In this document: piece by piece, positions 7,697-15,522 of the stretch
Position numbering within the stretch: the stretch's first letter is position 1
How the letters are laid out: each line of letters starts with the position of its first letter
Assembly: GCA_028288765.1 (NCBI GenBank)
Contig: JAQGHQ010000105.1
Coordinates: 1-49,175 of the forward strand
From: Gemmataceae bacterium
GTDB taxonomy: Bacteria > Planctomycetota > Planctomycetia > Gemmatales > Gemmataceae
Direction: 5' to 3'
Length of the DNA: 49,175 nt
The notes under the pieces: generated by a model
Database searches by the model: none
What the model saw: only the letters and a program-made list of their open reading frames with translations
What the model was told of the DNA's origin: nothing
Program-made: the position numbers and the translations under genes

Positions 7697-10600
7697 TCAA
7701 CGCACGGTTCGCTTGGCCGAACCGGCGGCGCGCTTCCCATTCCGAGCCGGGGCCGTTGTTTCTGTAAGAGCTCGGCCGGTGTTCAGGTCCACGTCCAGAT
7801 GGGAAACCTTGCCCCTTCCATCCGGGTTCGGCCAGATGTCCCCATCGGCCCACGGACCGGTCGTCTTCGGGCAGGATCGGGTGCGAATCTTCGCCCACTC
7901 GAACCCGCCCGGCCCCTCGCCCGGCATTAGCTCGATCACTTGATACATCCGTGGGGTCGATTCCGGGCGGTCTTTTGCTTCAGCCCCGAAGGTCCCTGCC
8001 CCGAGGACCACCATACCCTTCCACCGGTATGGGTTCGTGACCACATTCGTTTCGTGGACGTCCCCGTGCAGCACGAGCCGAACGCCGGCTTTCGTCAGGT
8101 GGTCGATGACGTCCTGATCCTTCATCCCCTCGGCGTGCATCACGGCGTGGTGGCAGACCGCGATCCGGAGCGGAGGCACTTTCGTCCCCTTCGCCAGCTT
8201 GCCCGCTGCGTCGATCGCGGTCAGCACCGCCTCGACCTTCAGCCCGGACCGCTTGGGGAAGTGAAAGTCGATCTCCCATGCCGTGTTGAAAGCGAGGAAC
8301 TGGAGTCGATACCCCGGATGATCGAACGCCTGCCCCTGTGAGTCCGGGTCAGCCGGATACGGGACGACATGCAACGGCTGGTACAGCTTCTCGGAGAACG
8401 GTTTGAACCGCTCGGCCCATTTCTCTCTGTCGCGGGCCAAACACACCTTCCCGGCCTGCACGAACTCCCCTTCTTTTAACCCGTCTGGCTTGTACCGCTG
8501 GGCGTAATGCTCCTCCCGGTTGACCACATCGTGATTCCCGGGAATCAGAACGACGCGGGTGATCGGGATGTTCAACTCCTCCCGAACCGCCTGCACGAAC
8601 TCCCGTGCCGGATCGAACCCCGCCTCCGCCCCGCAATCGGTAAAGTCCCCACTCACGACCACGAAATGCACGTCGCCGGGTTCGAGCTTTTCCCCCGTCA
8701 AGTCGTTCATCAATGCCTGGAATCTCGGCTTCCATTTCGTATCGGGTGCGAAGTGCAGGTCACTGAGATGGAGGATGCGGACCGGTTGCGCCGGATCGGG
8801 ATTGGTCGCCTGGCTCACCGCCAGCGCCGCCGCCTTGGCGTCCGCGGTAAGTTTCTTCTCGACCCGCTTCCGCAGCGCGAGCAGCTGTTTCTCGGCCGCC
8901 GGGTCCCGCGGCCGTGACCCACCGCCCCCCTCGCTGATGGGGGTGATTTTCCCACATCGTGGACAAAGCACATCTGAGCGACCGTCCGAAATCCGTTCCT
9001 GGACCGTCACCTCATCTACGATCTTACCGCATACGCACGCGAAGGCTTCGTGCTCGCGGATCTCGACCGAGGCTGTCCGCAAGTGGTCTTCAACGAAGCG
9101 GATGAACAGCTGTTTGTGGGGCTTTCGTGTGTCGTCGCCGAAAAAGAGGTCGAGGTGGGCGAGCCCGCCGGGCCGCCTGATCTGCCGAAGCCCGCACCGG
9201 CCGGACTTCGGGTGGTCGAACACCACCCGCCCGGGGGAGAGCCGGCCAGGCCCGAACCGGTCGCTCGCCATCAACCCGGCGACGAGCGACGCGTAGATGT
9301 TGTCGATCGCCCCGGTGAAGTCGTACCAGAGGGAGACCGAGTGCGGCAGCTTGTCGGCCCGGTCCGCGTCCGAGGGCGGCTCGGGGAACAGCGTGGGGAA
9401 GACGAGCAGCCCCTGGTGCCGAAAGCAAATCCCCTGGCGAACCATCAGTTCGACCACGCACTGAAGCACCACCCGTTCCGCCTCAAGAGTCAGCCGATCC
9501 TTGGTCGTCATCCCCGGCAGCCGCTGGCCAGCTGCCCCGATCTGATCCTCCACGAGGGCCGGCACGCCGCGGGGCCTTTTGTTCGCCGTCACGATGAGCG
9601 ATCCGGCGTATCGCTCGACCACATCGACCCGGAGCACGAGCGCCTCGGTCTTATCCGGCAGTTGGGTCTTGGCGAGCAGCCCTTGCGACGCCAGTTGGTC
9701 GGAGACCGCGGCGACCGCCCGCTCCTCGAAGATGTCCGGATACCTATCGCGGATGAAGGCCTTCAGGTCGGGAAGGCTGACCACGACTTCTCCTGCCATC
9801 TGGCGAGCCTCGACTTCGTCCCGAATTCGCTGGAACAGATCGGGGCGGCTCGTCTGCCCGAGAGTACTCCAGTCAATACGCTTGACGATTTCGTCCCGGA
9901 GGGCGTCGATCCCTCGGTTCATCTTCGCACTGGTCGGCAGGTAGCAATCGAATCCACACTCGGCGATGAGTCCTTCGATGGCGGCGGTATCGATGAGGTC
10001 ACTGTCGGTGTCGAGCTTGGCCCCGATGAGCAGTTTGACGGCCTTCCGGTCGCCGAGTTGTTTGGCGAGGCGATGGTTCCAGTCACGGGCCTGGTCGAAT
10101 GCCGCCCGGCCGCGCGTCGGGTCGATAAGGACGAGGGCGAGGGCCGTGTCGTGGAGGAACATCTGGTGGACGAGGCGGTACTCGTCCTGCCCGCCAAAGT
10201 CCCAGAATACGATGTCCCGGCTTTCTCCTATCCCAAAGGCCTTCGGATGAAAGTCCTCGGCCTGGACTTTGTGAATGGCCATCCCGTGGGTGGTCTCGAT
10301 CGATTCGTCCGGCTTCCGGCGGTCGACGAGCCGGGTCGCGAGCGATGTCTTGCCGATTTCGCTCTCTCCGACCAATACCACCTTGGCCGAGTTGTATACC
10401 TGGCTCTTCGTGACGGGGATCGCATCGAGGATGGAGTCGATGTCCAGGTCCCAGATGCGCACGACGTGGTTGTCCTCGCCGAACGTGGCAAGAACGGCAC
10501 TGGAGGGGTGGAACGCGGGCATACCGAAGGTTCCACTCTCCAGGCTTTCCCTCAGAACGGAGACCTGATCCCAGGTGTTGGTCCTCCACAAGCGGACAGT

Positions 10601-11368
10601 GCGGTCTTTGGCTTTCGAGACAAGCAACCGGCCATCTGGGGACCACGCCACTCCGTAGACATTGCCGTAGTGCCCCTCCAGGGTGCGGCGGATGGTGCCG
10701 GTGTCCGGGTTCCAGAGGCGGACGGTACCGTCGTCGGCCCCCGAGGCGAGGGTGCGGCCGTCCGGGGACCACACCACGGTGTTGACGGCGACGGAATGCC
10801 CCCCCAGGGTGCGGCGGATGGTGCCGGCGTCCGGGTCCCAGAGGCGGACGGCACCGTCGTCGGCCCCCGAGGCGAGGGTGCGTCCGTCCTGGGACCACAC
10901 CACACTGCCGACGGCGGCGGAATGCCCCTCCAGGGTGCGGCGGATGGTGCCGGTGTCCGGGTCCCAGAGGCGGACGGTACCGTCGCTGGCCCCCGAGGCG
11001 AGGGTGCGGCCGTCCGGGGACCACACCACGCAGTAGACAGAGACGGGATACCCCTCCAAGGAGCGGCGGGTCTTGCCGGTATCCGGGTCCCAGAGCCGGA
11101 TGGTGTCGTGGAGGGCCCCCGAGGCGAGGGTGCGGCCGTCCGGGGACCATGACACGCTGAAGACGCGGCCGGTATGCCCCTTCCAGGTGCGGGTCTTGCC
11201 GGCGATCATGTCCCAGAGGCGGATGGTCCAATCGTCGGAGGTAGTAGCAAGGAGGTGGCCATCCGGTGACCACGCGATCCGGTTAATCTGGTCGCTGTGC
11301 TTCCGCAGAGTGTGCCGAAGCGCCCATCCCAAGGGGACCTCTTGCGCCTTCTCGATTTTGCCGGCCAT
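7697..11368 (-). CDS. WD40 - Roc-like GTPase - zinc ribbon - metallophosphoesterase protein
   Basis: A 1223-residue cytoplasmic multidomain protein. Residues 17-315: seven WD40 repeats, enough for one closed propeller. Residues 328-500: a Ras/Roc-like GTPase with P-loop GESEIGKTS (334-342), G3 DFGGQ (390-394), G4 GAKLD (449-453, Ala where Asn is usual) and G5 TSAK (479-482). Residues about 505-760: a COR-like helical region, including LLVFPTLFPEPP near 654. Residues 778-805: a CxC...CxxC zinc ribbon, then a short coiled coil (about 822-855). Residues 863-1125: a calcineurin-like phosphoesterase with D870/H872, GD 907-908, GNHD 944-947, H1073/H1074 and HGDVH 1101-1105. The C-terminal tail is basic. 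Start 11366-11368 is preferred: GAGG lies about 8 bp upstream. An in-frame ATG at 11455 is the alternative. The layout resembles STAND/Roc-COR sensors: propeller as sensor, GTPase as switch, phosphoesterase as effector. That role is inference. Confidence 0.9.
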   Translation of the reverse strand: MAGKIEKAQEVPLGWALRHTLRKHSDQINRIAWSPDGHLLATTSDDWTIRLWDMIAGKTRTWKGHTGRVFSVSWSPDGRTLASGALHDTIRLWDPDTGKTRRSLEGYPVSVYCVVWSPDGRTLASGASDGTVRLWDPDTGTIRRTLEGHSAAVGSVVWSQDGRTLASGADDGAVRLWDPDAGTIRRTLGGHSVAVNTVVWSPDGRTLASGADDGTVRLWNPDTGTIRRTLEGHYGNVYGVAWSPDGRLLVSKAKDRTVRLWRTNTWDQVSVLRESLESGTFGMPAFHPSSAVLATFGEDNHVVRIWDLDIDSILDAIPVTKSQVYNSAKVVLVGESEIGKTSLATRLVDRRKPDESIETTHGMAIHKVQAEDFHPKAFGIGESRDIVFWDFGGQDEYRLVHQMFLHDTALALVLIDPTRGRAAFDQARDWNHRLAKQLGDRKAVKLLIGAKLDTDSDLIDTAAIEGLIAECGFDCYLPTSAKMNRGIDALRDEIVKRIDWSTLGQTSRPDLFQRIRDEVEARQMAGEVVVSLPDLKAFIRDRYPDIFEERAVAAVSDQLASQGLLAKTQLPDKTEALVLRVDVVERYAGSLIVTANKRPRGVPALVEDQIGAAGQRLPGMTTKDRLTLEAERVVLQCVVELMVRQGICFRHQGLLVFPTLFPEPPSDADRADKLPHSVSLWYDFTGAIDNIYASLVAGLMASDRFGPGRLSPGRVVFDHPKSGRCGLRQIRRPGGLAHLDLFFGDDTRKPHKQLFIRFVEDHLRTASVEIREHEAFACVCGKIVDEVTVQERISDGRSDVLCPRCGKITPISEGGGGSRPRDPAAEKQLLALRKRVEKKLTADAKAAALAVSQATNPDPAQPVRILHLSDLHFAPDTKWKPRFQALMNDLTGEKLEPGDVHFVVVSGDFTDCGAEAGFDPAREFVQAVREELNIPITRVVLIPGNHDVVNREEHYAQRYKPDGLKEGEFVQAGKVCLARDREKWAERFKPFSEKLYQPLHVVPYPADPDSQGQAFDHPGYRLQFLAFNTAWEIDFHFPKRSGLKVEAVLTAIDAAGKLAKGTKVPPLRIAVCHHAVMHAEGMKDQDVIDHLTKAGVRLVLHGDVHETNVVTNPYRWKGMVVLGAGTFGAEAKDRPESTPRMYQVIELMPGEGPGGFEWAKIRTRSCPKTTGPWADGDIWPNPDGRGKVSHLDVDLNTGRALTETTAPARNGKRAAGSAKRTVR

Positions 11369-11509
11369 CGGGCGATCCTCGTGGGGGTGTCGAGCTATCA
11401 TCGCCAGCCACGAGTGCGACTGCAAGAGGCGCGATCCGGCCGGACCGGGGCGCAAGCTCGATCAAAGGGATGGTCTGCGCGAGTGTTACCCCGAGGACAA
11501 ATCACCCGC

Positions 11510-11917
11510 TCACCACACTGCCGCGTAGCCGTACACCGCGGTGAAGAAAAAGAACAGCAAGCTCAGGGTGTGATACCCGGCCGCCAGCCACCACGCCGTC
11601 AGGTGGGGCTTCACGTCGAACACCGCCTGGAGCCCGAGCCGGACCCCCCAGAACACCGCCCCGTACCCGCACACCGCCCGGGCGAGCCGGGACCCGGCCG
11701 CGAGCTCGTCGGCGCACGCCAGGCTAATCGCCCCGAGCGCGACGATCCCGAGGACGACGTATCCCCCGTAGGTCCAGTACATCTGCTGGTGCAAGGTCGG
11801 GAGCGGGGCGAGGTCCCGTTTCCAGTTCAGCCGGAACGGCACCAGGGCCGAGGCGGCCAGCACGGACAGCTGCCCCGCGCCGGCGAGCCGGATCAGGTCG
11901 GCCAGGGCGATGTCCAT
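11510..11917 (-). CDS. Small four-helix membrane protein
   Basis: A 135-residue protein with about four hydrophobic segments (LIRLAGAGQLSVLAASALV, GGYVVLGIVALGAISLAC, YGAVFWGVRLGLQAVF, HTLSLLFFFFTAVYGYAAVW). I do not recognise a named family. It starts 13 bp downstream of the MBOAT-type gene on the same strand, so the two are almost certainly co-transcribed, and it is probably a partner or accessory subunit of that acyltransferase or its product pathway. Confidence 0.72.
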   Translation of the reverse strand: MDIALADLIRLAGAGQLSVLAASALVPFRLNWKRDLAPLPTLHQQMYWTYGGYVVLGIVALGAISLACADELAAGSRLARAVCGYGAVFWGVRLGLQAVFDVKPHLTAWWLAAGYHTLSLLFFFFTAVYGYAAVW

Positions 11918-11930
11918 CGGTCTCCTCCTA

Positions 11931-12740
11931 TCAGGCCGCCCCGATCGCGGTGAGGAACGGCAAGACTACGTTGAGCACGAACGGCGGGTGGAACAGCCCG
12001 TACGCCGGGCCGGCCACCACGACCGCGGTGAACGCCCGCCCCCGCCATCTGCGGCCGAGCCCGATCGCCTTCCCGGCCTTCGACCGCTCGGCCACGAGCC
12101 CGAGCCCCTGGAGGACGAAGTAGGCGGTCGGCCACCCGTACCCGCCGCCGGCCGGGACGGAGATGACGAGGTCGTGGATGACGCCGCTGAAGAGGAACCC
12201 GGCCGCGACCCCGGCCCGCGGGCCGACCCACCTCGTCAGCGGGCGGAACAGGAACCGGTGGGCCAGGTCGCGGAACGCGGTGTTCCACCGCCGCCCCCAG
12301 AACTCGCCCAGGCTCGCCGACCGGATCGGCCAGTTCATCAGCGGCTTGGCGTCCACCCCGGCCGCCCGCCACGCGCAGCTCAGTAGGTGGAACGTCCCGA
12401 AGTGCAGGACGAAGATCAGCCCCGCCATCCCGACCCACCCGCGGAGGAGCGGGAGGTCCGCCGGGACGAACGGGACGGCGCCCCACACGAGCACCCCGCC
12501 GAAGCCCATCTTCCCCGCGGCGAACGCCCACTCGGCGGGAGCTGGTCGGCGGGCCCGGGGGCGCGGGTCGAGGAACGCCGGCGCGTCCAGCCCCGGCCAC
12601 GCGAGCAGGTACGCGGCCTGCCGGCCGGCCGGGGATCGCGGGGCCGGGGTCCGCCGCCACGTCAGCCACTTGCAGGCGGCGAAGATGGCGGCGGCAAGCG
12701 CCCACATGACGGCCCACGGCGGCCAGGCGATCGGCGGCAT
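11931..12740 (-). CDS. MBOAT / wax-synthase-like O-acyltransferase
   Basis: A 269-residue polytopic membrane protein. Two signature segments of membrane-bound O-acyltransferases and plant-type wax synthases are present: SLGEFWGRRWNTAFRDL near 155-172, and a later hydrophobic segment with the putative catalytic histidine, FLFSGVIHDLVISV near 203-216. Such enzymes transfer acyl groups to alcohols or polysaccharides at the membrane. The protein is short for MBOAT (often 350-500), consistent with the wax-synthase branch. It forms a two-gene unit with the following small membrane protein (13-bp gap). Confidence 0.8.
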   Translation of the reverse strand: MPPIAWPPWAVMWALAAAIFAACKWLTWRRTPAPRSPAGRQAAYLLAWPGLDAPAFLDPRPRARRPAPAEWAFAAGKMGFGGVLVWGAVPFVPADLPLLRGWVGMAGLIFVLHFGTFHLLSCAWRAAGVDAKPLMNWPIRSASLGEFWGRRWNTAFRDLAHRFLFRPLTRWVGPRAGVAAGFLFSGVIHDLVISVPAGGGYGWPTAYFVLQGLGLVAERSKAGKAIGLGRRWRGRAFTAVVVAGPAYGLFHPPFVLNVVLPFLTAIGAA

Positions 12741-12799
12741 TGGCCCCTCCGGGAGTCGAACCGCGAACGCCTGCGCCGGACAACCCGGCGGGCGAGGCC
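12741..12799 (-). other. tRNA-like 3' end fragment (weak)
   Basis: Read on the minus strand, the element ends with GGTTCGACTCCCGGAGGGGCCA, which resembles a tRNA T-arm plus acceptor 3' strand. A GGCCTC start (12794-12799) can pair with the terminal GGGGCC, and between them is a perfect 6-bp hairpin (12774-12790). At 59 nt it lacks an anticodon arm, and the T-stem pairs poorly. It is not a functional tRNA gene; it may be a remnant or coincidence. Confidence 0.2.
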
Positions 12800-12850
12800 G
12801 GGAGCACCTACAACAACCCCGACGGTCCGAGAAGTCAACCGGAGGTCCCC

Positions 12851-13816
12851 ATGCCGTACCCGCAGTTCGACCGCTCGAAGCTCCGCGTCCAGCCGCTCGC
12901 CGACCGGCAGCACGACCTCACCCTCGACATCCTCCAGCCGCTCGACGCCCCGGTCGAGTTTAGCCACCCGTCGGTCCCGCAGATCGGGCGGCGGCTGGCG
13001 GAGGCGAAGGCCCGCGGGGCGAGCCGGATCCTGATGATGGGCGCACACGTCCTGCGGGCCGGGACGCAGCGGCACCTGATCGACCTGATGGAACGCGGGC
13101 TCGTGTCGCTGATCGCGATGAACGGGGCCGGGCCGATCCACGACTGGGAGTTCGCCCTGATCGGGGCGAGTACCGAGAGCGTGGCCCGGTACGTCTCGTC
13201 CGGCGAGTTCGGCCTGTGGCAGGAAACCGGGCGGATGAACGACGCCATCACCGCCGGGGTGAAGGACGGGATGGGGCTCGGCGAGAGCATCGGCCGGGCG
13301 ATCGCGGACGGGTTCTTCCCACACAAACATGCGTCGGTTCTCGCCGCGGCGTACCGGCTCCGCGTCCCGCTCACCGTCCACATCGGGATCGGGTACGACA
13401 TCATCCACGAGCACCCGAATGCCGACGGCGGGGTGCTCGGCCGGGCGAGCTACACCGACTTCCTCGTATTCGCGGAGCATGTCCGCAACCTCGAAGGCGG
13501 GATCGTACTGAACTTCGGGACCGCGGTGATGGGTCCGGAGGTGTACCTGAAGGGCCTCGCGATGGCCCGGAACGTGGCCCACCAGAGCGGCGGGCGGATC
13601 GCGAAGTTCACGACCGCCGCCTTCGACCTGGTCCCGCTCGACGACGACTACCGTCGGCAAGCCCCGAAGACCGACCCCCGGTACTACTTCCGCCCGTGGA
13701 AGACGATCCTGGTACGGACCGTGGCCGACGGCGGGGAAAGCTTTTACGTCCAGGGCGACCACAAGGACACGGTCCCGGCCGTGTGGAAGGCGGCCGTCGC
13801 GGCGAGCGGGGGGTGA
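12851..13816 (+). CDS. Deoxyhypusine-synthase-like protein
   Basis: A 321-residue protein of the DHS-like NAD-binding fold. Motifs supporting the family include MNGAGPIHDWEFAL, GMGLGESIGRAI, TVHIGIGYDIIHEHP and GIVLNFGTAVMGPEVYLK. Classical DHS uses NAD and spermidine to modify eIF5A. Bacteria lack eIF5A, so bacterial members are thought to act on polyamines or unknown substrates. A candidate active-site lysine lies in RPWKTILVR near the C-terminus, where DHS has WGK, but I could not align it properly. The start at 12851 follows a perfect GGAGG at 12841-12845; an in-frame ATG 111 bp upstream lacks this. The gene is divergent from the MBOAT gene. Confidence 0.68.
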   Translation: MPYPQFDRSKLRVQPLADRQHDLTLDILQPLDAPVEFSHPSVPQIGRRLAEAKARGASRILMMGAHVLRAGTQRHLIDLMERGLVSLIAMNGAGPIHDWEFALIGASTESVARYVSSGEFGLWQETGRMNDAITAGVKDGMGLGESIGRAIADGFFPHKHASVLAAAYRLRVPLTVHIGIGYDIIHEHPNADGGVLGRASYTDFLVFAEHVRNLEGGIVLNFGTAVMGPEVYLKGLAMARNVAHQSGGRIAKFTTAAFDLVPLDDDYRRQAPKTDPRYYFRPWKTILVRTVADGGESFYVQGDHKDTVPAVWKAAVAASGG

Positions 13817-14078
13817 CGGGGATCGGGTCTGTCGGGACTTGATGCGATTCAGAACCCGCTGCCGGGGCGCCGGTCCGGGCCTCGGATTGTTTCTTTCCCG
13901 AGACCCGATCCCTGACCGACCCGATTCCCCGCCCTCAGCCATCTTCACACAATCGTCACGACCCCCCTGCTTGGGTCTTTTCCTCTCAACCCCCCGCCTT
14001 ATCCCATCCGATACTTCCTGCGGATCAAGCCGTAGTTCGCCTGGCCGCGCGCCGGGTGTTCCGCAGGAACCCATCGCT

Positions 14079-15314
14079 ATGCGTACCATATTGCTCGCAG
14101 GTCCCGTGTGCCTTCTCGCCGCTGCCACAGCAGCTGGCCAGTCTCCCTCCGGGGCCATACTCCCGCCGATGGCAGCTGCCCAGACCGGCCAGCTCCCCAC
14201 ACTCGCGCCGCCCCCAGAGATCGCGGAAGCTGTGGCCACCGACCCGTGGGCCATGAACGGTCCGCGGGTGTGGGGCTCGGTCGACTACTTATTGTGGTGG
14301 GTCCGGCCGATGAAGACCCCGGACCTGATCCAGCAGGTCCCGTCGGCGCAGGCCCAGACGAATACGACCCTCGCCCCGGGCGCCGCGCAGCCGTTCTTCC
14401 CGCCGCCCGGCCAGGGGATCAACTTCGGGGCGTTCAGTGGGCTCCGCGGGACCGTCGGGGTCAATTTCGACCGCTTCGGGCTCGAAGCGTCCGGGTTCGT
14501 ACTCTTCCAGAAAACGAAGAATGCCAGTCTGTTCAGTAACGGCACACCGTTCGCTGTCGCCGAGTCGTACGTCAGCGCCGGCAATGGTCAACCGATCACC
14601 CTCTTCGCCTCGCTCCCGAACCAGTACTCCGGTGGGGTGCAGGTGTCCTCCGACAGCCGGCTGTGGGGCCTGGAGGGGAACACCCGGCTCCCGTTCTTCA
14701 CCTTTCTGACCTCGAACACCGACGCCCTCGTCGGGTTCCGGTATGTGGACCTTCAGGAGAACTTGAACGTCGGGTTCCACGCGGCCTTCCCGACGGGTCG
14801 GGTGTTCGACATCCAGGACGCGATCCACACCCGCAACCAGTTCTACGGCGGCCAGATCGGAATGAACGGGCGGATCGGGGGACAGGAAAAGGGGTTCGGG
14901 CTGGACATGACCTCCAAGATCGCCCTCGGCGACATGCGCCAGCGGGCCGAGCTAGTCGGGTCGAACACGATTACCGATCCGGGTGTGGCGCCGAGCGTCG
15001 AGCAAGGCGGGCTGTACGCCCGGGGGGCCAACCTGGGCGTGTTCGACCGCGACAAGGTCGCCATGGTGTTCGACCTCAACCTGAACATGACTTACAACTT
15101 CAACTGCTGGTCGCAGGTCTATGTGGGGTACTCGTTCCTCTACCTGAGCAGCGTGATTCGCCCGGGGACCACGATCGACCCGGTGATCAACGACTCCCAG
15201 ACCCGGTTCGTGGCGAACCCGACCGCGAGCACCGCGAACCGCCCGGTCTTCGACTGGCGGACGACCGACTTCTGGGCCCAGGGGATCACGTTCGGGCTCA
15301 AGCTGCAGTACTGA
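14079..15314 (+). CDS. BBP7-family outer-membrane beta-barrel protein
   Basis: A 411-residue exported protein. Residues 1-21 are a signal peptide (MRTILLAGPVCLLAAATAAG). The mature part starts low-complexity and then shows W-G-S-V-D-Y-L-L-W-W near 65, the recurring start of planctomycete BBP7 barrels. Alternating hydrophobic strands follow, and the protein ends with an aromatic-rich strand (WAQGITFGLKLQY) typical of barrel C-termini. The start at 14079 is chosen because the signal peptide begins here and AGGA precedes by about 10 bp; the reading frame is open 240 bp further upstream, but that part does not look like protein. It probably sits in the outer membrane; its ligand is unknown. Confidence 0.85.
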   Translation: MRTILLAGPVCLLAAATAAGQSPSGAILPPMAAAQTGQLPTLAPPPEIAEAVATDPWAMNGPRVWGSVDYLLWWVRPMKTPDLIQQVPSAQAQTNTTLAPGAAQPFFPPPGQGINFGAFSGLRGTVGVNFDRFGLEASGFVLFQKTKNASLFSNGTPFAVAESYVSAGNGQPITLFASLPNQYSGGVQVSSDSRLWGLEGNTRLPFFTFLTSNTDALVGFRYVDLQENLNVGFHAAFPTGRVFDIQDAIHTRNQFYGGQIGMNGRIGGQEKGFGLDMTSKIALGDMRQRAELVGSNTITDPGVAPSVEQGGLYARGANLGVFDRDKVAMVFDLNLNMTYNFNCWSQVYVGYSFLYLSSVIRPGTTIDPVINDSQTRFVANPTASTANRPVFDWRTTDFWAQGITFGLKLQY

Positions 15315-15337
15315 CCGGCGGGGGTGTGAGTGGCTAA

Positions 15338-15393
15338 TGTGAGAGAGAGCGAAGTCCGGGCGCCGGTGCGTCCGGTCTTCGCTCTCTCTCACA
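15338..15393 (+). terminator. Long hairpin downstream of the BBP7 gene
   Basis: TGTGAGAGAGAGCGAAG (15338-15354) is exactly complementary to 15377-15393, giving a perfect 17-bp stem 24 bp after the stop codon. The loop itself contains CCGG self-complementarity. No long T-run follows, so it could equally be an mRNA-stabilising or REP-type structure. Confidence 0.65.
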
Positions 15394-15437
15394 CTTGGGC
15401 GGTTCTCAGGTGGGAGTAGCGGTTCAGGGATGCGTAG

Positions 15438-15463
15438 CCGGGCCGCCCTCCGCGGCGGCCCGG
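15438..15463. repeat. REP-like palindrome, GGGCCGCC-N6 family
   Basis: CCGGGCCGCC (15438-15447), a 6-nt loop, then GGCGGCCCGG (15454-15463): a perfect 10-bp stem. The same core with a 6-nt loop recurs at 29575-29644 (two copies) and 36867-36892. Confidence 0.7.
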
Positions 15464-15522
15464 GCTATGATCGTCCGGGCCGCGATCCCACGTAATCCGC
15501 TTGGCCACTCGCACCTTCCCCC

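Noticed and set aside
10680..11110. Regular 126-bp repeats that might suggest a CRISPR-like or satellite array
   Set aside because: They are in-frame WD40 blades with no spacers and belong to the coding sequence.
9050..11152. 700-residue open frame on the plus strand opposite the WD40-GTPase gene
   Set aside because: It is the antisense of clear WD40, GTPase and COR coding; the translation is Val/Pro/Gly-rich shadow sequence with no start signal.
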